Assembly: GCA_000611775.1 (NCBI GenBank)
Contig: KK106983.1
Coordinates: 4,593,818 to 4,657,817, forward strand
From: Umbilicaria muhlenbergii
Taxonomy: Eukaryota; Ascomycota; Lecanoromycetes; Umbilicariales; Umbilicariaceae
Length of the DNA stretch: 64,000 bases
Direction of reading: 5' to 3'
The notes under the pieces are model-generated. The model had not been told where the DNA came from and ran no database searches. It was given only the letters and a program-made list of their open reading frames with translations. Shown piece after piece: positions 24,070 to 37,795 of this stretch. Within the stretch, counting starts at the first letter, position 1, and each line of letters opens with the position of its first letter. The translations under genes were made by a program, and so were the position numbers.

Positions 24070-26260
24070 TCACTCATTCATGCTGAAGTGAGAGAGGTGA
24101 TCAGATCATCAGATGATAAAAACATGTTAAAATCATCTTACTTTTTACTCTCTGACACATCTTCAACTGTAATAAAGATGTTTAAATCATCACTCTGCTT
24201 TATTTTCACCCTCATCTGATGCATATCAGTAAGTTCATCTACTTTTATATCATTTAAATCATTTATGTCAGACTCATCATGATTATTATTATTCATTGTC
24301 ACTGTTTTGCACTTGACAGAGGTAAACTTTCTTTATTGAAATGTCTTTATGAACTTATAAGTCTCCTCATCATCTGTTATAATTAACTCATTTAGAATAA
24401 AGGCTTCTTGAGCTCAGATTTTAAAGATGCTGACTTTCTCATCATTATCATCATCATCAATGAGATCATTCAACAAGGTGTTTCACTCATAATACTTAAT
24501 TAAACAGAGCATACATATAATCTTAGCACTTAAATGTTCATGCTGTCAATTGTAGATGTTTTTAATCATATTAAAGATGTGTTTCATGCTTACTTCAAAG
24601 ACACATACAGCAAGAACATCTCTTGTCATTTAAAAGAAACTTTTAAAATCACTGTAGTTGACACTTCACACTTAATGATGTAATTAACTCAAACCTCATA
24701 TCAGCATTACCTTTGAGCATTATCTTTAATGAATCATTGACATAATTGACTGATGTGAAAAGATACTTAAAGATATTATTTTAAATATTTATTCATCATT
24801 AATTCTTCAGCTTTGTTTATTTAATTAATGTGTTAAAATTTATATTCTGTGACTGACCTGCAGTGATAATTGAGTTCATTGTCAGACTCTCATATTTTGA
24901 GTAATGTAAATTGTAGCAGTCTTGAAATTGTTGATTTCATTTAATTTCTTAAGATTTTGTTACTTTCTTCCCTTATGATGCATTAATCATGATTAAGCAG
25001 ATATATGCATTGAAGTTATTTTATATTTAATCATTTTACATGATGAGTTTAAAACAGTTGTAAGATTATAAATCTGTCATTAACTTGCTTATAAATTTTC
25101 ATAATAATCCCTCAACTTATCCTGACAGGCTTTCAGGGCAGTGATCAGTTCATGTTTTTAAAAAGTTATTTTTAACTGCACTCAGCAGCAGTGATCTGCA
25201 ATGTGATTAATGAGTTGATTATACACATATCAAGTCTTATGTATTATAACTTCAGTAATTTTTAAAAGTGCTGCAGTTCAGTCTTTAAATGATTTTAATA
25301 ATGTTAAAAGATAATAAACCTGTTCTTATTTTGAATTAATGATTGCAAGAACTCAGAGCTTTTTATTTTGTTTATTAAAAACAAAGCTGTGCAGGGCCTC
25401 TTGTAAAACATAAATTTAAAAAAGCATATCATATGTGAAATTTCATCATGTCTTGACATCTTGAATCATTTAAAGAGGTTTTTAATTTAAGTTGTTTACA
25501 TAAACTTGCTGTTGAATATCTGCAAATCATTTAAATCTCTGTGAGGAAGAGTTGATTACAATTGAGAAATATTAAATCTGTCACATGTTGTTAACATTCA
25601 GGTATTATCAATGAGCATTATCATTTCACTTGCTTTTTATATGATGTTAATTAAAAATATCTTCTCTTGAATCTTTATCAACTTGTCTGTATTTTATATC
25701 TTCACATGATGATTATTTTTAATGTTCACATCAAGTGACCTCAGTAAAGCCTTGACAGCAAGAGCTAAAACATGTGTCATGCATGATATTATTATTTCAG
25801 CATTGTCTCATTGAATATCATGATCACTGCTCAAGACTGATTTCAGATGTGTGTGCATAATGATGTTATTAAAGATGTTATTCATAATGATAATGAAGAG
25901 CTTGTCCTTGATTTTAAATGTCTTCAGAACATTAAGGACATGACATGTTAAAGTGACTTTAATATGTGACTCATTTACATACTCAAATTCTAATAAAGCC
26001 TCATTGTAGTTTCAGTTATTATCAATGTAATAAGCAGTAACTATCAAGAGGAATAAGTGATTATGAGATTAATAATTTAAAATTAATAACACTTTATTAT
26101 TTATCTGAGCAAGACTCTCTTGTACAGTGAGCATCACTTTTTGATATTAATTTGTGACAAGGTTTTAAATTTTATTATAACAAGGTATCTGAATGTCATC
26201 TTGAAGCATCATAAGAGTGATATGAAGCTGCTTATTCTTAATGAATCAGAAGAAGATGTT
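24070..26260 (-). pseudogene. hAT transposase relic, copy C
   Basis: Collinear with the relics in A and B on the minus strand. The segment around 25760-26010 matches the HVN-SHIEVTLTGH and DNASNN-like region. It is the most transition-rich of the three copies and keeps no long frame of its own. The 95-codon plus-strand frame 26120-26407 is antisense to it and corresponds to the open antisense frame of copy B. The limits are projected from copy B. Confidence 0.7.
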
Positions 26261-27632
26261 TATAAATATGAGTGTATTAATGATTTGCTGTTCAAAGGTC
26301 TCCTTCATGTATATGAAAATGTCAAGATTGCATACTGTTCATTTCTAAGGAATATCATAAGGGTATTAACTTTCAACATTAATACTGATAAGAAAGATAA
26401 TATATAAAAAGAAATAAACTTACTGTTGACTGCAACAGTTTATTTAATGTAAATTGTGAATGCTTTTGCTTAAGTGATATCTTGCAGTAATCTGAATATA
26501 AATACTTCTTCATAATGTTAAAATCAGTGTTCTTTGTATTCAGGTGACTGATGACAGCTTGATAAAATTTACATTATAAGTTTAACTTTTCACTCTGCAT
26601 GACTGTGACCTGCTTAAACAGGTTTCAGTAGTTGAAAGATTAAGTAATAAATTCTCATTTAAAATTGCCTTTCAGTTTGTCATGAGTGTGAAGATTATGT
26701 AAGGTTGACTTTCATCACTCATGAAAAGATTTCACATATCACTTGTCACTTTTTCAGAAAATGTGTGTCTTGAGAGTGTTGCATTGAAGTGCAATAAGTG
26801 ATGATAAATTTTAAAAAGCATGAGGTAAGATTTAAGCATCCTCAGATTCTTGAGAGGTTTATAATTATAAAAAAAAAATGAGAATTTCTTCTGCTTCTGA
26901 GAGAGAAAAGTCACTATCATATTGAGATATATTAATAGAAGTATATGCAGAAATTGCAGTGATGAGTAATTTAAGAAAAGAAATATTATTATGTAAAAAA
27001 TAACTACACTTATATGCATATCAAAAGAGATGTTGAATAAATATATTACACAGAAAACCCCTTTTACTCTTGAAAGATAATGCTGAAAAGTAATAATTAA
27101 AATACATGTATGAGGCATGTGTAACCCTGCAGTGTAATTAAACAAATATCAGATTACACATACTTTACATTAAAATATCTCTTTGCTCATCAAAGATAAT
27201 CATCATGTTATGTATAACTCTGCAGTATTAATATTTGATCACATTTATGATACATGAAAAAGCTTGTTTATGCAACAAAGATGATGATCATCTTATAAAT
27301 AATCTTGCAGTGACTTATGATAATCTGTTAAAGAATAATAAGTTTATTCATTTTCAGCTTATAAGATTAAGTAATTAAAAAGATGCTAAAAATTATAAAA
27401 ATAAAAAAAGTTGTGAAACAGCTGTGATTAGATGAAATTTAAGATTTCAATATGCTACTCACTTTAATAAGAATAATCATATGTTAAGAGGAACACACTC
27501 TCTCATTACAAATTCATGACTTTAATTTTCATGTTAAAGTATGATATTATGCATCAATGAAAGTGAGCAAATGATAATGTCAGTAGATAATGCTTGAACT
27601 TATTATATAAATATGCAGTTAATAAAAGAAGA

Positions 27633-28201
27633 TTAAACTTTAACTTCTTCTTTTAATGCAGATGTCTTCTTATACTTTAATTTTAAACTCTCATTCTTTT
27701 TAATATTATTTATCACAAAGTTCTTCTCATTATACATTAATAAATTCTTCATGAAAAGCTCATAATCTGTTATTGAATCATTTTTTAATACTTTAATAAT
27801 TTTCTTCTTAATCAGCACTTTCTTCTTCACTGATTCTTCAGTTATGTGAGCATTGTTTTTAGCCTTCAGATTATCCTTCAACTCATTAACATCACATGTA
27901 ATGTATGCAGGAAAATAAAGATTTTTTCAGAAGTTTATAAGCTTCTTTTTCAGGTTCTGTATTCATGTTAAAATTAAACTCATCAGCATTATCTTTAAGC
28001 ATTATCTCAGAGCTGACTTGCTTCAATAACTCATAATCAGCATGATATATCAGTCATTCAAGATGCTGCATAATTAAAACATTATGTTTAAAAATTACCT
28101 CTTTGATCTCCTCTGACATTTATACTCATTGATCAGTAAGTAATATTAATAAGTAATGCTCATATCTGCTTATCTTCTTCTCTTCATCATCAGCATCAGT
28201 G

Positions 28202-28236
<35 letters not shown>

Positions 28237-28720
28237 TTCATCATCATCTTCATTTTCTTCATCATTAATGTCATTATTCTCATCATTATCATTCCTCTCA
28301 TTGATGTGTGTTAAGTTATGCTCAATTTTGTTACTTTTTCATAATAAAACTTGAAGAAACTTATCTTTTGCATCTTCATGCTTGAAGATAATCTCATTTC
28401 AGATACTCATAAGATTTTGTTTAAATCATTTCATTATAAATGTAAATAACTTATAAAATGAGCATTATTTATTAATCTTACCTGACAACTTCTTTTTGAA
28501 ATGTTTCACAGACTCAACTTCTCAGACATTTTTCATTAAAACTTAATGTTATTTTTTATATTTTTTAATGACATTTTAACTTAACCTGCTCATCTGCATT
28601 CTTAGCACATGCAATTATAATTTAATTATTAATTTCATTATCATGCTTTTGCTGCTTTCTGACTGTGTTTTCATGCTGATTATATTCATTGAGGTGCTTT
28701 TGTAAAATAATTAATATAAT
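27633..28720 (-). pseudogene. Accessory acidic ORF of hAT-C, relic
   Basis: Counterpart of 4464-5560 and 15480-16561. The Lys-rich end segment is open (27633-27881), and the acidic run is lengthened by a trinucleotide expansion (about 28199-28250, ATC on the plus strand, GAT codons on the minus strand). The coiled-coil-like part follows to about 28720. Confidence 0.5.
28199..28265 (-). repeat. (GAT)n trinucleotide expansion in the hAT accessory ORF
   Basis: An ATC-repeat tract on the plus strand, longer than the equivalent tracts in copies A and B. It encodes poly-Asp in the accessory frame. Confidence 0.8.
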
Positions 28721-29825
28721 ATTTATCTTACATCAACCTGCTCACTGAGGCGTGATAAGTAAACTAATTACAATGAAGTGAGAAAAGAATTTAATTGCAT
28801 CATTATTATATAAATTAATGATTTGTTTTTTATGATGTGAATATTATCTTTGATCATTATCTTGCTTCTGACATAAAAGAGTGAGAAGGCAGGTGATTAG
28901 GTGTATTAATAAAGAAATAATGTAAATTAAACAGTAAATGTTAATAATTGTCATTATCATTGATATGTGAATAATACTTGAAGAAATAAGACATGCTGTT
29001 AAATGATGAAGGAGGATGAATGTTGAAGAAAGTTAATATACACAATTAATAAATTATTCTTTAACTTGTGAATTTCAATATTAAGACTTATGTGATTAAA
29101 AGCGCTGCTAGACAGGATTTAATGTTGATATTAATTTATAACATTATTTAAATAATGAGGTGAAGTGCAAATCAAATGATGATAACATGAGCAGAGATAA
29201 GTTCTGCAAGAAATGTTTATATTTATGTGTTTCAATCATGTTTCTGAAAACTTGTGTTGATATCACAGCATCTCACCTCTGCAGTGAATGCATTAAAAGT
29301 TAAATGTTAATATCACAACATTTTGTTTTTATAATGAATGTATTGAAAGTACTGTGTTGATTTAATAACTTAATTACAAATGTGAAATCTGCAGCTGATC
29401 ATGTTCTTTTTTTCATGCACTTTAACATCCCCCTTTTACATCTCATTATTGAAGTTTCAATTAAATAATGATTTTAAATAACATCTGTGATATTTATTCA
29501 TGTTGATAAAGATTTACTTCTCTTCAGATCTTCAAGCTCTACATACTTTTCTCATTATTTTTAATGCATGTCTTTCATATTGTCCTTTATTTAAATACTT
29601 ATTAATTAAATAATATGTATAAATAATATCTGCATTCATTCTTGATGATTAATATTTTATTATCTTCAGATCTTACATGTCTTTTTAATATATTTCTTTA
29701 TCTTTGACATATCTTCTCAACTTTAATGCATTTCATTATCTTCAATAAACTTATCACCTTCAATACACTCAGTTATTTTCAACTCACTCTGTCACAGTCA
29801 TCATTTTTTGTCATATTCAACACAT

Positions 29826-29991
29826 TGTTACAGCATGATTATAATTTTATTAATGATGCTTTTTTCTTTGCTTCATGAGCGTCTTCCTTTGCTACGTGAT
29901 AGCTCATACTAATAATGTACTTATATAATCACAGTTCTATGAGAATGATTCATTAATAATACACACACTCATAATTGATCATATCATTGCA
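29826..29991 (+). repeat. 5' LTR of Gypsy-1
   Basis: 166 bp, TG...CA ends, matching 37630-37795 with a handful of transitions. It retains the CpG-containing stretch GCTACGTGATAG. Confidence 0.92.
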
Positions 29992-32900
29992 AATTGATAG
30001 CAACATCTTATTCATAGCATCATTGACTGTCTATGATAATCAAGCTGATTGTCATCAGATCAGGTCTCTCAATAATTGATTTCTCATGTAATTTTTATCA
30101 AATATGATAACAGGTTTTTATTAAGCTTTTTCATTACTTCATCTGCCTCATGAATTAATATGACTGCTTGTCATTGCTGATTTTTATCCTCTTTCATTTC
30201 TGCTTTTATTATCAAAAACTGATCTTTCATCTGTTTTTTCAATCATTAATTTGTTAAAAATTTGTCTTTCATCTGTTCTTTCAATCATCTGTCTCTCATT
30301 TTGTTGTTTAGCTTAAGATTCTTCATTCAGCCTCATTGAATCTATCAGACTCATTGCAGTCATCATGATTACTTCATCAAACTCTTCATCACTCTCCTCA
30401 TTAATAGCTTCAGAAATTACACACTTAACTCAGCAGGTGAACATCTTTTTACAGAGTGAACACATCTGAGCTGTTGAGGTTAACTCATTCATCAAGCAGT
30501 TCATAGCTCAATTTCTATGATCTCATGATATACTCAAAGTAGTTGATCCATCTACCTTTAGTACTCAAACTCAATTAAAGTTCAGGGAATCACTCTTTTG
30601 ATCAGTGAATTGAGTCATTGATCATCTCAAGTTACATCAGGCTATTCAGCGCTTGCTTGAAGTCATTAAAGGTGTTAAGAACTTTACATCACAATTCTTT
30701 ACAACTCATCTCAGTGAGATTAATCCTGAGTTAAGTTCAGCTTCTACTGAAATGACTTCCTCAGGAGCAGGTATGAGATGACTCAGTAATGTTATTAAGA
30801 ATATACTTCACTTTAATTCAATGACTCAGGCTCATGAGGGAACTGAGTTCTTCACAGATCAATGATGTTCATTATGAGAGCTCATGACAGCTCAATCAGT
30901 CAAATCATCTGCTAAATGATCATTCAAGGATCAACATCCTGATAATGACTGAAAGACTGATGATGTTGATTTCTTCAACTCAGAATATGAAGGAAATGAG
31001 CTGATTGTTAACTCAGGATGACATGTTTTTTATAAGAATATTTACATCTTTATTAATCAACTAAAGGATCTGGCTCCTCAGAGAGGTGAACTCAAGTTAC
31101 ATACAGTTTTATCACAGTGTCTTCATGAAACTGCACTTATCTGACACTCAACAGAGCTCACTGATCTGAAGAAGGCCTTACTCTGAGATGCACTTCTCAG
31201 TACTTAATATGCCACCTTGACTAACTGATTCAAAGAGCGTGACTCAGTTGCTTTACAACATCTATAAACTGAGCATTATATTATGACAGACACATGAGAT
31301 GAAAGAAGTTCATGATCTTATGTTCAAGATATCTTTCATCATGTTAAAGCTGCTGAGTTGAGCTCTATCTACAATCAGTTGATCATGACATGAAATAACC
31401 TTGCTCTGAAGTTTCATCAAGATATTTCAGAACTTATCCTCACAACTATTATAAGTCAGTTCTTGAAACAGCTGAACAGTAAGTTGAACATCTGATATGA
31501 GATGATCAGATGAGATCAGCTGAATTAACCTCACAAGCCTGCAAATCAGTTTAACAGGAATAAGCAATCTGATCAGTATAAAGAGTTTTCATCTCATTAA
31601 AATGCTTATTTAAGGCAGCCTGTTTTTCCTACTTATTTAGCATATGAGTAATCATATGATACTTTTCCTTCTAGTCAACCTTTCTATCCTAGTTATAACA
31701 ATAATAATTAGAATTAACAATCATAATCATTAACACCTCAGCTGCCTGCTGTCAAGACTTCACTTCAGATCACTGATGAAAAAAACATGTTCACTGAGCA
31801 AGCTCAACAATCAAAAGGATTAACAAATTCAGGGCAAAACTATCAAGGTTAAAGACAGTCATGACAGTTTAAACTCACTGCTTATGTTGCTGATGAATGA
31901 GATGAGTTAACAGCTTATAAATCTTCTGCATCTGATGAGCTCAGTGAACTGAGCTCAGATGAATCATTATTATACTCATCATTCAACAATGAATATGACT
32001 ACTCTACTGATTATTATGCTGTTAATTTAAACCTGAAATATTATAACCCTGACTACTATAGACCTGATGTCAACTCAGGTTATTCAAACAGCTTCATGAA
32101 AAACTCATATGATTATTTTGTGACCCTCATCATGAATATTAACTGTTGACATTGCAGGGAGGAATTTCCCTTCAGAAATAAATTACATAAGCATCTTAAA
32201 AGAGGCTGTTTATGAGGTGTCATTTCACTGAAAAAGCTCACAGGAAATATCTTTTTTATTAAAGCACTCATTGAAGTCCCCTGTATCAGTGCAAAAGTAA
32301 TTACTTCATCAGTCAATTCAGCTACTGATATCAAGACAGGCTATGGCTTCAGAAATTAACATTATATTACAACAGAGGTCAAGTTAACACTTGATATATC
32401 TTTAAAAGCAGTCTGTCTGAACATCAGATATTCAGTCACCCTGATTAATTAAGCTTTTTTACACAGTCAACTACCTACAGTCCTCATATAAATCATGACA
32501 TCATCAATCTCAGTATGAGGCATTGACTCAAACAAGCATTCAATCAATGAATATGTCATACTACTCATTTACTTAGCAGGCAATAATGACAATGAGGATA
32601 TCATGAATGCTCTGATTATGAGAGAAGCTCATATTATTGATGAGCTAAAAGTGAAAATGTTAATCAGAATGAACATTATAAGGCTGAAGCAGATGAATAT
32701 TATAATATTTAAGAAGTCAACTTACATTGACAGCTGCAAGACAACTATAATCATCAGTACTCAATCACAAGGACCTCTGATTCAACAAACAGTTCATGCA
32801 AAATTCATTATGAACATTTCATCAAATACTCAGCTGATTATTTTAATGCATCACATGACTTTACCTGAAAGCAGAGACTTTCTTTTTAAACTGAGTGAAA

Positions 32901-33825
32901 ACATGCATCTGTTCTTATACACTCACTTAATTGATGCCACCTTCAGCGGCATAGTGATCAAAAATGACTTCAGTAAGACTGTGACAATACTTTACAACTC
33001 ACGGCTGAGTACTGTTCATGAAATCAACTATGATAATTGTTATCATGTGAAAAAGGACATGTCTGATCTGACTGCTTAAACACTTAAATCTACACATCAA
33101 AAGAATTGAATAAAAAAGATGTTCATCACCTGCAGAACTGCTTTATTGATCATGATAATATCCTCATTGACAACTGAGTTGAAGTCAACTACAGTCAACT
33201 TGAACTCAATCATGTTAAACAAAGCCTTCAAGATCATCCTACTCAATGAGGTCATGATTCATGATGACAAAATCACATTATGTGTCATCACGCAGGTGAT
33301 TGATGACTACTTTATTTTATGAAAAGACTTTAACTCCTTCATTGACCTTCCTGAAGAGCATTGAATGAAAATATCATTAAAGGCAGATTGAGAGTTGAAG
33401 ATCTCTGACAGAGTAAAGATATATTCACTTAATATCTGAGATAAAAAGGTTGTGAATAAGACGTTTGACGCTCTTCATGAGTAAGGTCAGATGAACTGAA
33501 CTGAGATTAACACTCTGTTCAGTTACTCTGTCTTCATTGTGTGAAAGACTCTACCAACTGATGAAAAGAAAGGCTGAGCAGTTGTGAATATTCAAGAGCT
33601 AAATTAAATTACTCAATTGAACATTTACTCTCTTCTTCTACAATCTGATATAATAGCTGTGATAAAGGACTGTGAATATATCATTATCATGAATTGTGCT
33701 TCTTTCTTCTACCAGTGGAGAGTCTGTTCAGAGGACAGACACAAGTTAACAGTGATTAATCACTGAGATCAAGAGTCATTCAATGTAGCAGTTATGAGCT
33801 ACAAAAACTCATCAGCTTACATTCA

Positions 33826-34745
33826 TCAGCAATTTAGCAAGTTAGCTCTGAGTTAGTTTTTAGCACTTTGAGCGCTCTGAGCTTCTGATCTCATGTCTCA
33901 GCTAACAGCCGCTCTTAGCACCCGCTGAGCGCTTTGAGCTCAACCTTAAATCTTGAGCGGAACATCAAAATTTTGTGATAAAAAAACAGTTATTAAAACA
34001 ATTGTTTAAACAAGTACACACACAGTGTTATAATAACAGTAAAACTTATAATAAGTAAACTTTTGCTAAAATTCACTTTTCTGCAATAAAAAATCATGAT
34101 TTGTTGAGTCTGAAAGCACTGTATAAGTGTTGAGTTCTGAATATTTAAAGAACTTCAAGATTTTCATCACTTAAAAATCTACACACTTTAATAACTTTTG
34201 CACCTCAACAGATACGAAGAAACTTTCAATGCACAAGTTATAAAGAACAGTATTCTCTATTAATGTAAAACTAAAAGTTTCTTCATAACTGCTGTTGTTC
34301 TTAAGTTATATTTAATTCAAGTTTTCAACAGCGAAAAATCTTTCAAAAAAAGTCACATACTTTGAATAACTATTGCGCTTTTATACTTATAATATAACTT
34401 TCAGTTTATAAGGTGTAGAGAATAAGCTGTTTAAGAGTTTTCTGATACAAAGTTTCTTTTTATGTGTTGTTGTTATTGAGTTATTCAAAAAGTCATTAAA
34501 AATCTGTTTATTAATGTTGTAATTTTCATCACTGAAAGTTTGAAATCAATATAATAGTTTGTAAAGTGTACAGAATAAAGAGATTTAAAACTTTTCAATA
34601 AAAAGTTTTTTATTATTCATGAAGGTATAATAGTTATTTAAAGTGTAAGATTTGTATGAGATAATTTACTGCTCAGAGAGTGCTCTGAGCGCATAAAGTA
34701 CTATTAACTAAAACCTTATTTTTGAGCGGGCTGCCAAGTTGCGGA
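33826..34745. mobile_element. Fold-back / MITE-like element, copy 3
   Basis: 920 bp, starting TCAGCAATTTAGC and ending GCCAAGTTGCGGA, nearly identical to copy 1. The flanks CATTCA (33820-33825) and TGTTCA (34746-34751) can be read as a 6-bp target duplication of an original CGTTCA. It lies inside Gypsy-1 and is therefore the last arrival in a three-level nest. Confidence 0.8.
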
Positions 34746-37629
34746 TGTTCAGTGACAAATTGATAAGTTATTGTGATCATACCCTTACATCAAAGCTTAT
34801 GTTGATGATATGATCATATTCTCAAAGACGCTTGATGAACATTTATCTCACTTATGAAGTGTCTTCTTCATGTTTATCAAATTCAGCATATTTATTCAAC
34901 TCATCAAGACTTATTTAGCTTACCTGTCAGTTCAACTACTAGGGCAGAAGGTCAGCTCCTTGAGATTAACAACATTAAAGGAAAAACTTCTCATTATCTC
35001 AAAGCTGAAATTCCCCTGAAGTCTTCATGAGCTGAAGATATATTTAAATCTCATTAAATGATTATGAGAATATTTCCTGCACTATGCAGCAGTTATTAAG
35101 CTCTTACAAAAGTGAAAAACTGAGTTACTAAAGCCTTCACTGAAGGCAGGGAATTAATGAAGATCTTTTGCTTTCAGAATCTGATTAAGTGAATTAATTA
35201 CAGCAGAGGTAACCTCATTCTGTATGCTTTAAGACTTACTCTTTAAACTTAGTTATCTCATTCATTTTGAGCTTACTAGGCAACTATACGTCAACCTTGA
35301 TGAAAGCAAAGAATTCAGATTCAGTGCCATGATTTATCATGTTAAAACAGGGTGAAATCATGATACTGAAGACTACTCTTTATGAACTTAAGTCAAACTG
35401 ATCTTGTTTCTGAGCAGACTACTCAGTGTTGCTGAAACAAGATATTAATCTATAGAGCTGAAAATAACTGAAATGATATGAGTGATAAAAAAAATCAGGC
35501 ATATGATTAAATCTTCTCAGGCAAGTACTGTTATCTATACAGATCATGATGCTTCTCTGAGTATTATAAAGCAGATGATCTTGTTCATCATTTTAATTAA
35601 TAAGTTTAATCTTCAACTTGTGAGGGCTTCTGATTATCTGCAGCAGTTCAACCTTGATATTTAATATAAGTTAAGCAAACAACATATCATCCTGAACACT
35701 TTATTCAGGCTACTCAGCATGAATAAGAGATCATCAAGTCATGAAGAGAAGCTTAACACACTTCATGATTATGCTTACACTACCTCTCTGATGAAAATGA
35801 GCCTGGAATTCAAGGATAGCCTGATTCAAGGATATGTTGAGAACTCAGCATGAAAATAAATATTGAATTTACTTGATGATAATGAGATTTTAAGCATCAA
35901 GGATGCTGCTAAACTTCTTTTCATATAAGAGAATAACTTCATTTTTCATATCAATGATTGTACTGATGATCATGCTTTTCAGCTCCGCCGGCTATGCATT
36001 TCTAAAAGTCAGATCAAGGAGATATTTGTTATTAATCATATCAGAGATGAACATTCAGGATTTGCACACTCCTTTGAATGAATATCTTCATCATGATACA
36101 TTCACGGCCTATTTAAGCATCTCAGAGACTATTTGAAACACTGCTCTGAATGTCAAGTGTATTAAACTCAACAACATCAATTATATGAAAGCCTGCAGCT
36201 CATAGAAACACCTTCAGTCTCATTTCACATTATTACAATTGACTTTATCCTCACTCTACTGATTATCAATGAAGACTTTGATATGATACTATCAGTGACT
36301 GATAAATTCAGCAAATAAATTACGCTGATATCAGGGAAATCAACATGAACAGTCAAACAGTGAGCTATCATTTTACTTAACTGATTACAACTAGCTGACT
36401 GAGGTCTACCAAAAGTGATACTCTCAGACAAAGACTGCAAATTCCTTTCTGAAATGTGAATGATAATATTTAATCACCTGAGAGTTCAGCTGCTCTATTT
36501 CACAGTGTATCATCTGCAGACTGATGAGCAAAGTGAGTGTATGAACCAAATGACTGAAATAGCACTACAGTTTTATATGATAACTTTAAACAAGCTTAGA
36601 AAATGACCTGCAGTTTTACTATGCCTTCAAGTTAATATGAACAACTCTACTAGTTCTACAGGGAAGTCACTAAATGAAACAGTCTATGAATTCACTCTGA
36701 ATCAGACTTTGAGCTTAACAGGACCTGAGTCAGCTGATTTATCTTTAATACACACTCAAGTAGAAGTCTGAGATGTCATTAATTTCATCAACATGAACAT
36801 CAAACATCATTATGACTGTCAACATCAACTGTTATTTCTTGTTATCAGAGACTGAGCTTTACTATGCCTGCATCATGATTATGTCATATCATCAATAATT
36901 AGCAAGAAGTTAGATCAGCAATATGTAAGCTCTTTTCAAGTAAAGAAACACATAAGCTGTTTAATTTATCAACTTGACATGCTCACTGACTGGTGAATTC
37001 ATCTCATTTTCATGATGACACAGCTGAAATCATGCCCGCTGCTTGATTCAGACTCATATGATAAACCATGATCAGATCACTCACTGTCAGTTTTCATTAA
37101 AAAAGACACTGATAACTGAAAGTCATGAGAACTAGAGAAGATCCTCAACAAGCAGGTATTCAAATGAGGTCATGACATGATCACAAAGTACTTAATTAAA
37201 TGAAAAGATTATGAATCTGAGTTTAACTGCTGAATGAATATAAAGGACCTTCAAGATGCTTCAGAGTTTATAAGAGATTATGAGAAAATCATTGCAAATC
37301 AAATTAACTTAACATCAGCACTGAAGAAAGTCAGTTCACAAAGTGAGTTGTTTAAATGAAGCTGATCAAGGACAAAGGCTCCTGCGCTTGACACAACACT
37401 CATGATATCAGTCATCAATATGAGAGCACTACTCATGCTGATCACTGTTATAAAAGCACTGCTCACATCTGACTCAATGACATCTGCTACTGCTATGAAA
37501 GCACTCACTGTGCTCAGCTCATCAACATCTTTAGTGCTTATCAGATTAAGGCCTAGGAAAGTATAAATCATGAATTCATTAAATATAATGATGAGAGCAT
37601 CAGCTTTCTTTCTTTTGTTGTAAGTAAGT

Positions 37630-37795
37630 TGTTACAGCATGATTATGATTTTATTAATAATGCTTTTTTCTTTGCTTCATGAGCGCCTTCCTTTGCTACG
37701 TGATAGCTCATACTAGTAGTGTACTTATATAGTCACAGTTCTATGAGAATGATTCATTAATAATACACACACTCATAATTGATCATATTGTTGCA
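37630..37795 (+). repeat. 3' LTR of Gypsy-1
   Basis: 166 bp, paired with 29826-29991. The hAT-C sequence resumes directly after the 5-bp target duplication. Confidence 0.92.

Larger units (their letters stand above)
29826..37795 (+). mobile_element. Ty3/Gypsy chromovirus fossil (Gypsy-1), inside hAT-C
   Basis: A 7970-bp LTR retrotransposon with 166-bp LTRs beginning TGTTACAG and ending TTGCA. The flanking 5-mers CACAT and TACAT (29821-29825, 37796-37800) form a target duplication with one transition. Parts in order, approximate: gag 30300-31900, protease region 32340-32960, reverse transcriptase 33400-35000, RNase H 35270-35700, integrase 35900-36900 with the zinc-binding HCSECQ box near 36140, and a chromodomain at about 37120-37290. 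This order places it among the chromoviruses. A fold-back element sits in the polymerase part. It is broken in many places. It is younger than hAT-C, which it interrupts, and the LTRs differ at few sites, so it is fairly young. Confidence 0.9.

Noticed and set aside
32113-32334. Short minus-strand frames inside Gypsy-1 (also 36225-36440 and 37299-37571)
   Set aside because: They run antisense to recognisable retroelement regions and have no family resemblance of their own.
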